DNA of 64,000 nt from Ligilactobacillus hayakitensis DSM 18933 = JCM 14209 (GTDB taxonomy: Bacteria; Bacillota; Bacilli; Lactobacillales; Lactobacillaceae), in assembly GCF_000615845.1 (NCBI RefSeq), contig NZ_BAML01000008.1, positions 1 to 64,000 of the forward strand, given 5' to 3'. The position numbers and the translations under genes were made by a program. Positions 56,709-64,000 of this stretch are shown piece after piece. The stretch's first letter is position 1, and every line of letters starts with the position of its first letter. The notes beneath the pieces are model-generated. The model did no database searches. It worked only from the letters and a program-made list of their open reading frames with translations, and was not told the DNA's origin.

Positions 56709-57719
56709 ATGAGTCGAATTAAAAAACATCTCCAACGTGAATATGAAGACTGGGAGAAAGTTCAAAGAAAACAAAATAAACAGTTAAGTTTTGCTTCGAA
56801 AAATCTTGGCATTAATATTGGGGCATATCTTTTAATTTCAATCATTGAATTTATTTTATCGTTTCAAAGTCACTCACAAACTTTAAGAGCAGATGCTTTT
56901 AATAATCTTTCTGGGATTGTTTCAACTTTGCTCTTAATGATTGGAATTCATATTGCTCAAGATATTGACGATGATGATATTGTTGGGGCGCCGTTACCAA
57001 ATTATTCGTTAAAACAAAGAGGTAATGATCAGCGCATTCAATTTACTCGTTATCGCTATGAAACCGTCTTTACTCTCGTAACAGGGGTCATTATGATTAC
57101 AATTGCGATTTCTGTTATTTTTTCAGGAATTAAAGGTCTTCTTAATGCCGATACCAGAATTGTTCCGAAATCAAGCGCACTTATAGGGGCAATTATCGCC
57201 TCTGTTATCATGCTTTTAGTTTATCTGCAAAATCGCCGGATGGGGCGTAAATTAAAAAGCGCGGCATTAACCGCAGCTTCACAAGATAGTTTAAGTGATG
57301 CGCTAACGAGTATTGGAACTTTAATCTCAACTGCGGGAGCTCTTTTATTTCAGATTACTTGGCTTGATGGTATCACAAGTATTATCGTTGGGGTCTTCAT
57401 TTTATATTCTGGTTTCAAAATTTTTATGGAAACTAGTTTAAATCTAGTTGATTATTTTGACCCCGAATTAGAAAAGCAATACCGCCAAGTTATCTCTTCG
57501 ATTGAAGGTGTCGCACATATTTCTGAATTAAAAGCCCATTACAATGGCAATTTTATTACGCTAGATATTGTAATCATGGTAAATGGATATATTTCTGTCC
57601 TTGAAGGCTATCGTATTTCTGAAGAAATCGAAAAAGTTATGCGTAAACGCTTCGGAATTATTGATACTGATGTAGCTTTCATCCCTGATCCCAGTTCAAT
57701 TAAAGATGAAGATTTTTAA
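56709..57719 (+). CDS. Cation diffusion facilitator family transporter
   Basis: This 336-residue protein has a cytoplasmic N-terminus, about six membrane helices and a C-terminal cytoplasmic domain (about 255-336) with ferredoxin-like strands. The metal-binding pairs of the CDF family are visible as RADAFNNLSG in helix 2 and SQDSLSDALTS in helix 5. CDF proteins export zinc, manganese, iron or cadmium in exchange for protons. The first site reads DAFNN rather than HxxxD, as in the manganese or iron subgroups, but the metal is not assignable. AAAGG precedes the ATG. Confidence 0.88.
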   Translation: MSRIKKHLQREYEDWEKVQRKQNKQLSFASKNLGINIGAYLLISIIEFILSFQSHSQTLRADAFNNLSGIVSTLLLMIGIHIAQDIDDDDIVGAPLPNYSLKQRGNDQRIQFTRYRYETVFTLVTGVIMITIAISVIFSGIKGLLNADTRIVPKSSALIGAIIASVIMLLVYLQNRRMGRKLKSAALTAASQDSLSDALTSIGTLISTAGALLFQITWLDGITSIIVGVFILYSGFKIFMETSLNLVDYFDPELEKQYRQVISSIEGVAHISELKAHYNGNFITLDIVIMVNGYISVLEGYRISEEIEKVMRKRFGIIDTDVAFIPDPSSIKDEDF

Positions 57720-57750
57720 CCTAAAGTCAAAAATGACTTTAGGTTTTTTT
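57718..57750 (+). terminator. Terminator of the cation efflux gene
   Basis: AACCTAAAGTCA pairs with TGACTTTAGGTT around a 4-nt loop and is followed by a run of T, directly after the stop codon. Confidence 0.9.
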
Positions 57751-57766
57751 ATAGAATTGTTAATTC

Positions 57767-57795
57767 TTGTCGAATTAGTTAATCCATGCTAACAT
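57767..57795 (+). promoter_or_regulatory. Promoter of the helD gene
   Basis: TTGTCG (57767-57772) and TAACAT (57790-57795) are 17 bp apart, with a TG just before the -10 (extended -10). Confidence 0.55.
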
Positions 57796-57829
57796 TATTG
57801 CGCAAGAAAAATCAGAAAGGATTGATTTT

Positions 57830-60100
57830 GTGGATAATCAACGCCAATTAGAACAAACTCGGGTTGATTCTGTGATTAAAGAAATTAAAAAACAGCAAGC
57901 AACAACCCAAATAGAATACGAAAAAGCCCATCAAGAAACGAGCTCCGTTGAACGTAATTATGTTCAAAACGCTCGCATCAATACATTAGAAGTTGATGAT
58001 CAAATGGAAACCAACGCTGAAGTACAACAACAAAAAAATTTAGTGGCCAAAACTTTAGAAAATGAAAATATTCTAAAAAAACAATTAGATACCCTAAAGA
58101 TTCTCAATGATTCTCCTTACTTTGGCAGAATTGATATTCAAGATCCCGATGAATCACAACCAGAAACACTTTATATTGGGACTGCTTCATTAGTTGATGA
58201 TAACCATGACTTTTTAATCTATGATTGGCGCGCTCCGATTTCTTCAATTTACTATAACGGAGCTTTAGGTAAAGTATCTTATCAAACACCCATGGGAAAT
58301 GAAGAAACAAACCTGCTTAAAAAACGTCAATTTACTATCGAAAATGGCAAGATTATTAATATGTTCGATACTAATGAAACTGTTGGCGATGAAATTTTAC
58401 AAAATGTATTAGGCGAACACTCTGATGAATATATGCGCAATATCGTCGCAACGATTCAAAAAGAACAAAATGACATCATTCGTGATACTAAACACGATCT
58501 TTTATTAGTTCAAGGAGTTGCAGGATCCGGTAAAACTTCCGCAATTTTACAACGAATCGCCTTTTTACTTTATCATAGTCGCGATAAACTAGAAGCGGAT
58601 CAAATTGTTCTCTTTTCACCTAATCTTTTGTTTAGTCATTACATTTCTGAAGTCCTTCCAAGCTTAGGCGAACGCAACATGCGCCAAGTTACTTTGGCTG
58701 AATTTTTAAAAAATCGTTTTGAAGGCCTAAATGTTGAAAATTTATTTATGCGTTATGAACACGAAGATTCTTTAACAGTTGCTCAAAAAAAATTACGCCA
58801 ACAAAAAGAACACCCAGATTTTATGCACCAAATTGAAACTTATGTGGATAACCTTCCAAACAATGCCGTTCAATTTCGTCCAATTTATCTCAACGGGAGC
58901 GAGTTTTTCACAACTTCACAAATAAACGAAATTTATAACAATTTACCCCAATTAATGAAACCTTCGCAAAAATTTTCTGAAACTAAAAATAAGCTAATTA
59001 AATTTCTTAATCGTCAAATTAAGCGTGAAGCCCTCAGTGATTGGGTCTTAGACCGTATTGAAAGTCTAAGTGACGAACAATATTATGATCTTTTAGGTAA
59101 TAAACGACGGGGATCATTTCAATCGCTTGAAGATGAACAATTCTATATTGGACGTAAAATTGTCCACAAAGAATGGGAAAGTGTGTACGATGGTATTTAC
59201 AATGACTATTTCATTGATACTTATGCACAATATCGTGATTTTCTTAACCAAAACTATCCACAAGCTTTAGAGGCTTTTGACACTAACCTTGAGCTTCACA
59301 AAATGGCGCTTGAAGACTGTGCCCCAATTCTTTATCTTCGTGATCGTTTAACTGGTAGCGGCGTTAATCATGGAATTGCTCACTTATTTATCGACGAAAT
59401 GCAAGACTACTCCTTACCGCAATTAATGTATTTACACTATATTTTTCCTGAAGCTAAATTCACGCTTCTTGGCGATAGTGAACAAGCGTTATTTAATGAA
59501 TTTCGAACTCCCGATGAATTATTAACATATTATAAACAACACTTAGATTTTAAACGCGCTAATATTATTAAACTTAATAAATCTTATCGATCAACGCAGC
59601 AAATCACCGATTTTATGAAGAGTATCCTGCCTGATGGCAATGAAATTATTTCCTTTACCCGTACCGGTCCACTCCCAGAAATAATTCAATCAAAAGATAA
59701 TGACCACGCACTCCAAAATTTAAAGATAAAACTACAAAGTTATCAAAATGATGACCGCGTTGCTATCATTACCCGCAATCAAAAGGAAGCTTTGGCGTTA
59801 TATCAACATTTAAAACGCGACTTTAATCCAACTTTACTTGATGATTCCAGCCGCAGTTTACCTTTAGGCGTGATTATTTTACCTATTTATCTTGCTAAAG
59901 GATTAGAATTTGATAATGTTATTGCATTTGGGATTTCAGAAAAGAATTATAGCGATCAAAGAGCAATCGGAATTTTATACACTATATGTTCACGTGCCAT
60001 GCATCAATTAACAATAATCACATGTGGACAACTTCCGACGCTTCTTCAAACAGTTAATCCACGGCTTTATCAACAATCTTCCTTGATTTTTGTGAAGTAA
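57830..60100 (+). CDS. helD: HelD-like superfamily 1 helicase (RNA polymerase recycling factor)
   Basis: This 756-residue protein begins with a long coiled-coil arm (about 1-95), then a short domain (FGRIDI, TLYIGTASL, YDWRAPISS) seen in HelD proteins. The UvrD/Rep-like helicase core follows: Walker A QGVAGSGKTS (228-237), FIDEMQDY (motif II) and LNKSYRSTQQI. In Bacillus HelD binds RNA polymerase and releases it from stalled complexes using ATP. The start is GTG behind AGAAAGGA. A tRNA gene follows. Confidence 0.88.
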   Translation: MDNQRQLEQTRVDSVIKEIKKQQATTQIEYEKAHQETSSVERNYVQNARINTLEVDDQMETNAEVQQQKNLVAKTLENENILKKQLDTLKILNDSPYFGRIDIQDPDESQPETLYIGTASLVDDNHDFLIYDWRAPISSIYYNGALGKVSYQTPMGNEETNLLKKRQFTIENGKIINMFDTNETVGDEILQNVLGEHSDEYMRNIVATIQKEQNDIIRDTKHDLLLVQGVAGSGKTSAILQRIAFLLYHSRDKLEADQIVLFSPNLLFSHYISEVLPSLGERNMRQVTLAEFLKNRFEGLNVENLFMRYEHEDSLTVAQKKLRQQKEHPDFMHQIETYVDNLPNNAVQFRPIYLNGSEFFTTSQINEIYNNLPQLMKPSQKFSETKNKLIKFLNRQIKREALSDWVLDRIESLSDEQYYDLLGNKRRGSFQSLEDEQFYIGRKIVHKEWESVYDGIYNDYFIDTYAQYRDFLNQNYPQALEAFDTNLELHKMALEDCAPILYLRDRLTGSGVNHGIAHLFIDEMQDYSLPQLMYLHYIFPEAKFTLLGDSEQALFNEFRTPDELLTYYKQHLDFKRANIIKLNKSYRSTQQITDFMKSILPDGNEIISFTRTGPLPEIIQSKDNDHALQNLKIKLQSYQNDDRVAIITRNQKEALALYQHLKRDFNPTLLDDSSRSLPLGVIILPIYLAKGLEFDNVIAFGISEKNYSDQRAIGILYTICSRAMHQLTIITCGQLPTLLQTVNPRLYQQSSLIFVK

Positions 60101-60155
60101 TTTCACTAGGCTTGCAAAATTTAAATCAATATATTAAAATAATTTGGTAAGTCGT

Positions 60156-60228
60156 GCCACTTTAGCTCAGGAGGTAGAGCATCACCATGGTAAGGTGGGG
60201 GTCACCGGTTCAAATCCGGTAAGTGGCT
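60156..60228 (+). tRNA. tRNA-Thr (anticodon GGT)
   Basis: All arms can be folded by eye: acceptor GCCACTT with AAGTGGC, D-arm GCTC/GAGC, anticodon stem TCACC/GGTGG with loop ATGGTAA, TpsiC arm ACCGG/CCGGT with loop TTCAAAT. Anticodon GGT (GGU) reads ACU and ACC (Thr). The CCA end is not encoded. A hairpin terminator follows. Confidence 0.95.
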
Positions 60229-60232
60229 TATT

Positions 60233-60283
60233 AAAAAAGTCGTTTCAAAATTCATTTTTATGAATTTGAAACGACTTTTTTTA
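60233..60283 (+). terminator. Terminator after tRNA-Thr
   Basis: AAGTCGTTTCAAATTCA-type arms pair nearly perfectly with TGAATTTGAAACGACTT around a T-rich loop, followed by seven T. It ends the tRNA transcript before the sigma factor gene. Confidence 0.85.
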
Positions 60284-60381
60284 TTTTTTTGCAGTCTTGT
60301 CAGAATCGGACAGGTTTCTTTTTAGATATTTGCTATCTTGGATATATACCCCCTATCAAATATTTTATAGAGGAGAAATTT

Positions 60382-60975
60382 ATGTCCAATCTTACCGATG
60401 CTGAATTAATCAGCGAATATCAAAATACTCAGTCCAATGAGGCTTTTTTACAAATCTTAGAGAGGTATCAACCTTTAATTTTAAAAACTATTAATCATTG
60501 GACGATTAAATACTACGATAAGGAGGACCTACTGCAAGAAGCTCATTTTGAATGCCATAAAGCATTGCTATCATTTAAATTTGATAAAGGTGTTACTTTT
60601 GGATATTATTTCAAAAACAATTTAAATCGAAGATACTTTTCATTGATGAGAGCTGCATTTGCTAAAAAAAGAGAGATTAATCAGCATATTACTTCAATTG
60701 ATGCACATTCACCAGCAGTTGCTGAAAACATGCTCGGCATTGATCGCAACTTTCATTCGCCTGAACAAGCGGCCCTAATTAAAGAAGGTGTCCGAGAATT
60801 TACGCAACGCAATAATCAACTTGAAAATGAAATTATGCGCCAACTCACATCAAAAAATCCATTATCTACGGATGAAATCATCGAGAAATTGGATAAATTT
60901 AATGCCCAAAAGTATCATTTCTATAATTTAAAGCGCAGTTTCAAAAACGATATTAACATGAAATCATACTTTTAA
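60382..60975 (+). CDS. Sigma-70 family sigma factor, ComX/SigH-like
   Basis: This 197-residue protein resembles the short sigma factors (ComX, SigH-like) of lactic acid bacteria. Sigma region 2 is visible (about 22-90: YQPLILKTINHW, YYDKEDLLQEAHFE, and FKNNLNRRYFSLMR for -10 recognition), followed by a linker and a weak C-terminal region 4. ComX-type factors direct competence genes; whether this one does is not shown. AGAGGAGAA lies before the ATG at 60382. The longer reading frame begins inside the upstream hairpin region and has no SD. It converges with fusA and shares its terminator. Confidence 0.75.
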   Translation: MSNLTDAELISEYQNTQSNEAFLQILERYQPLILKTINHWTIKYYDKEDLLQEAHFECHKALLSFKFDKGVTFGYYFKNNLNRRYFSLMRAAFAKKREINQHITSIDAHSPAVAENMLGIDRNFHSPEQAALIKEGVREFTQRNNQLENEIMRQLTSKNPLSTDEIIEKLDKFNAQKYHFYNLKRSFKNDINMKSYF

Positions 60976-60983
60976 AACCATAT

Positions 60984-61013
60984 AAAAAAAGCTGGGAAAA
61001 ACCCAGCTTTTTT
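60984..61013. terminator. Bidirectional terminator between the sigma factor gene and fusA
   Basis: AAAAAGCTGGG pairs with CCCAGCTTTTT around a 5-nt A loop, with A and T runs on both sides. Confidence 0.9.
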
Positions 61014-61032
61014 ATTTTAATATCATTACTGA

Positions 61033-63126
61033 TTATTCAGCAGCATTTCCACCGTTCTTCTTAATGATATCTTCTTGGATACCCTTAGGAACTGGTTCGT
61101 AGTGGTCCATTGTCATTGTGAATGTACCACGACCTTGTGTTGCTGAACGAAGTGTTGTTGCGTATCCGAACATTTCTGCCAATGGAACAAAAGCGTTAAC
61201 AACTTGTGCGTTACCACGAGCTTCCATACCTTCAACACGACCACGACGAGCAGTTACGTGACCCATAACATCACCCAAGTTATCTTCTGGTGTGATGATT
61301 TCAACCTTCATAACTGGTTCAAGAATTACAGCACCAGCTTTTGAAGCAGCGTTACGTAATGCTAATGATGCAGCAACCTTAAATGCAGCTTCTGATGAAT
61401 CGACATCGTGGTAACTACCATCATATAACTTAGCCTTAACGTCAATTAATGGGTAACCTGCAAGAACACCGTTTTGCATAGCTTCCTTCAAACCTTGTTC
61501 TACTGAAGGAATGTATTCACGAGGAACAACACCACCGACAATAGCATCTTCGAATTCGAAGCCTTTACCTTCTTCGTTTGGTGTAAATTCAACCCAAACG
61601 TCACCATATTGACCTTTACCACCAGATTGGCGAACGAACTTACCTTGTGCTTGAACAGTCTTAGTGAATGTTTCACGGTAAGCAACTTGAGGTGCACCAA
61701 CACTAGCTTCAACGTTAAATTCACGTTTCATACGGTCAACGATGATATCTAAGTGTAACTCACCCATACCTGCGATAAGAGTTTCACCAGTTTCAGGGTT
61801 TGTTTCAGCCTTGAATGTTGGATCTTCTTCAGCAAGTTTTTGTAAAGCAACGTCCATCTTATCTTGGTCAGCTTTTGATTTAGGTTCTACAGAAACTTGG
61901 ATAACTGGTTCTGGGAATTCCATTGATTCAAGAATTAATGGAGTCTTAGGATCAGTTAATGAGTCCCCTGTAGTAGTGTTCTTCAAACCAATAGCAGCAG
62001 CGATATCACCTGAGAATACTTCAGAGATTTCTTTACGTTGGTTTGAGTGCATTTGAAGTAAACGACCTACACGTTCACGTTTACCCTTTGTTGAGTTTAA
62101 TACGTATGAACCTGATTCAAGTGTACCACGGTAAACACGTAAGAATGTTAAACGACCAACGAATGGGTCAGTAGCAATCTTAAATGCTAAACCAGCAAAT
62201 GGAGCACTATCGTCAGCCTTCAATTCAACTTCTTCACCTGTTTCAGGATCTGTAGCATTGTATGGCTTAACGTCTAATGGTGATGGTAAGTAATCGTTAA
62301 CACCATCAAGCATCATTTGAACACCTTTGTTCTTGAAAGCAGAACCAGCAAATACTGGGAATACATCCAAGTTCAAAGTAGCCTTACGGATAGCAGCACG
62401 TAATTCATCGTTGCTGATTTCTTCACCTTCAAGGTACTTGTCCATGATGTCTTCATCAACATCAGCTAAAGCTTCGATCATTTGATCACGACGAGCTTGT
62501 GCATCTTCCTTATATTCATCTGGAACGTCTACAACATCCCATTTTGAACCTAATTCATCTTCATCGTATAAATCAGCCTTCATTTCGATTAAGTCGATAA
62601 CACCTTCAAAGTTATCTTCTGCACCGATAGGCATTTGAACAGGTAATGGGTTTGCTTGTAAACGATCAGCAATTGTACCAACTGAGTAGTCAAAGTTAGC
62701 ACCAATCTTATCCATCTTGTTGATGAATACGATACGTGGAACACCATATGTTGTAGCTTGACGCCATACGTTTTCAGTTTGTGGTTCTACACCTGATTGA
62801 GCATCAAGAACAACTACAGCACCATCAAGAACACGTAATGAACGTTCTACTTCGACAGTAAAGTCAACGTGTCCTGGAGTATCGATGATGTTGATACGAT
62901 TTTCTTTCCATTGAGCTGTTGTAGCAGCTGATGTAATTGTGATACCACGTTCTTGTTCTTGTTCCATCCAGTCCATTTGTGAAGCACCATCGTGTGTTTC
63001 ACCAATCTTGTGGATCTTACCAGTATAGTACAAGATACGTTCAGTAGTTGTTGTCTTACCAGCATCGATGTGGGCAACAATACCGATATTACGTGTTTTT
63101 TCCAAAGGGAATTCACGGTTTGCCAT
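61033..63126 (-). CDS. fusA: Translation elongation factor G
   Basis: EF-G catalyses GTP-dependent translocation on the ribosome. In this 697-residue protein the G domain has [33 protein letters not shown] and [10 protein letters not shown], followed by domains II-V with RETFTK and [10 protein letters not shown] near the C-terminus. GAAGGAGAG lies before the ATG. It is the third gene of the str operon, and its rich codon use is typical of highly expressed genes. Confidence 0.98.
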   Translation of the reverse strand: MANREFPLEKTRNIGIVAHIDAGKTTTTERILYYTGKIHKIGETHDGASQMDWMEQEQERGITITSAATTAQWKENRINIIDTPGHVDFTVEVERSLRVLDGAVVVLDAQSGVEPQTENVWRQATTYGVPRIVFINKMDKIGANFDYSVGTIADRLQANPLPVQMPIGAEDNFEGVIDLIEMKADLYDEDELGSKWDVVDVPDEYKEDAQARRDQMIEALADVDEDIMDKYLEGEEISNDELRAAIRKATLNLDVFPVFAGSAFKNKGVQMMLDGVNDYLPSPLDVKPYNATDPETGEEVELKADDSAPFAGLAFKIATDPFVGRLTFLRVYRGTLESGSYVLNSTKGKRERVGRLLQMHSNQRKEISEVFSGDIAAAIGLKNTTTGDSLTDPKTPLILESMEFPEPVIQVSVEPKSKADQDKMDVALQKLAEEDPTFKAETNPETGETLIAGMGELHLDIIVDRMKREFNVEASVGAPQVAYRETFTKTVQAQGKFVRQSGGKGQYGDVWVEFTPNEEGKGFEFEDAIVGGVVPREYIPSVEQGLKEAMQNGVLAGYPLIDVKAKLYDGSYHDVDSSEAAFKVAASLALRNAASKAGAVILEPVMKVEIITPEDNLGDVMGHVTARRGRVEGMEARGNAQVVNAFVPLAEMFGYATTLRSATQGRGTFTMTMDHYEPVPKGIQEDIIKKNGGNAAE

Positions 63127-63223
63127 TGAGAATTACTCTCCTTCCAAATTTTAAAATACTATTTCTTCAAAAAAATGACTATTATAAGGATTAAACAAAC
63201 CATATAACAGCCATTTCAAAAAA

Positions 63224-63694
63224 TTACCAGCGGTAGTGTGCGAATGCACGGTTAGCGTCAGCCATCTTGTGAGTATCTTCACGTTTCTTAACAGCTGCAC
63301 CTGTGTTGTTAGCTGCGTCCATGATTTCTTTAGCTAAACGTTCTGACATTGTGTGTTCACCACGTAAACGTGAGTATTGAACTAACCAGCGTAAACCTAA
63401 AGTTGTACGACGATCTGGACGAACTTCGATAGGAACTTGGTAGTTTGAACCACCAACACGGCGTGCCTTAACTTCAAGAACAGGCATAATGTTCTTCATT
63501 GCTTCTTCGAACACTTCCAATGGTTCGTTTCCTGTTTGTTCCTTAATAATATCAAATGCTTGGTATAAAATCTTTGATGCAGTCCCGCGCTTACCATCTA
63601 ACATCAAACGGTTGATTAAGCGAGTAACCAATTTTGAGTTATAAATTGGATCTGGGAGCACTTCGCGTTTTGCAACGCCACCTTTTCTTGGCAT
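63224..63694 (-). CDS. rpsG: 30S ribosomal protein S7
   Basis: S7 binds the 3' domain of 16S rRNA and starts assembly of the head of the small subunit. The 156-residue protein begins [16 protein letters not shown] and contains [14 protein letters not shown], both highly conserved. GAGGAGG precedes the ATG. It is the middle gene of the str operon (rpsL-rpsG-fusA), 97 bases before fusA. Confidence 0.98.
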   Translation of the reverse strand: MPRKGGVAKREVLPDPIYNSKLVTRLINRLMLDGKRGTASKILYQAFDIIKEQTGNEPLEVFEEAMKNIMPVLEVKARRVGGSNYQVPIEVRPDRRTTLGLRWLVQYSRLRGEHTMSERLAKEIMDAANNTGAAVKKREDTHKMADANRAFAHYRW

Positions 63695-63736
63695 CTAGAT
63701 AACCTCCTCAAATTCTAGTTAAAAGTTAAAATTTAA

Positions 63737-64000
<264 letters not shown>

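Noticed and set aside
60289-60381. N-terminal extension of the sigma factor to 60289
   Set aside because: The extra 31 residues begin next to the tRNA terminator, have no SD and no family counterpart; AGAGGAG supports the ATG at 60382.

Overview
The window is AT-rich DNA from a low-GC Gram-positive bacterium, almost certainly a member of the Lactobacillaceae (Lactobacillus in the old broad sense). The evidence is the gene content and order: an aggregation-promoting-factor-like LysM protein, a water-forming NADH oxidase, T-box leaders before tyrS and trpS, the acpS-alr-mazEF cluster, the order DUF1934-rpoE-pyrG-murA-rho-rpmE2, mevalonate-pathway mvaA beside an orphan ispE, the tatD-rnmV-ksgA-veg cluster, and the str operon (rpsL-rpsG-fusA). 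The genus cannot be fixed by eye. Nearly everything is core genome. I see no prophage, insertion sequence, CRISPR array, rRNA or obvious island.

Layout. 0.3-4.2 kb: tyrS with its T-box, a ydjM-like gene coupled to perR, and ackA, all minus. 4.6-8.4 kb: a secreted LysM/Apf protein (plus), then a DedA-like membrane protein, an amino-acid permease and a methyltransferase-like protein (minus). 8.5-10.9 kb: a peptide-deformylase-like protein, a DHH phosphoesterase and a class I glutamine-amidotransferase-like hydrolase (plus). 10.9-20.8 kb, minus: NADH oxidase, a glutamate-cysteine-ligase-like enzyme, mazF and its antitoxin, a fused acpS-alr gene, the cshA helicase behind a structured leader, murF and a purine permease. 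21.0-23.3 kb: a nuclease-helicase of the DinG/XPD type (plus). 23.4-30.4 kb, minus: a membrane protein, rpmE2, rho, murA, a small conserved gene, pyrG behind a CTP-type attenuator, rpoE and a DUF1934 gene. 30.5-36.1 kb: HD hydrolase and HAD phosphatase (plus), two YibE/F proteins (minus), birA and an XRE regulator (plus). 36.2-43.6 kb: an ABC-F ATPase, a GNAT, prs, glmU, purR and asd, mostly minus. 43.8-53.3 kb: ispE (plus), argR, a frameshifted alpha/beta hydrolase, veg, ksgA, rnmV, tatD, metS, a HELLH protein and mvaA (minus). 53.4-64.0 kb: an orphan solute-binding protein (plus), ppx and trpS (minus), a cation efflux protein, HelD, tRNA-Thr and a ComX-like sigma factor (plus), then fusA, rpsG and a truncated rpsL (minus).

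How the genes fit together. Translation and its supply (tyrS, trpS, metS, S7, S12, EF-G, L31, KsgA, RNase M5), transcription (delta, Rho, HelD), cell-wall precursors (alr, murF, murA, glmU), nucleotides (prs, pyrG, purR, purine permease), redox (NADH oxidase, PerR, gamma-glutamylcysteine synthesis) and isoprenoids (mvaA) account for most of the window. Convergent gene pairs usually share a strong bidirectional hairpin terminator.

The points most worth a second look are: a dispersed hairpin repeat (four clear copies) placed mostly between convergent genes; an in-frame AcpS-Alr fusion; a DinG-type nuclease-helicase that seems to have lost all its iron-sulfur cysteines; a MurA with Asp in place of the catalytic Cys; a one-base frameshift in a DUF915 hydrolase; a complete CTP-sensing pyrG leader; and CCGAA motifs before the purine permease. 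Start codons other than ATG (TTG and GTG) are common, and several starts below were chosen by Shine-Dalgarno (SD) placement rather than by the longest reading frame.
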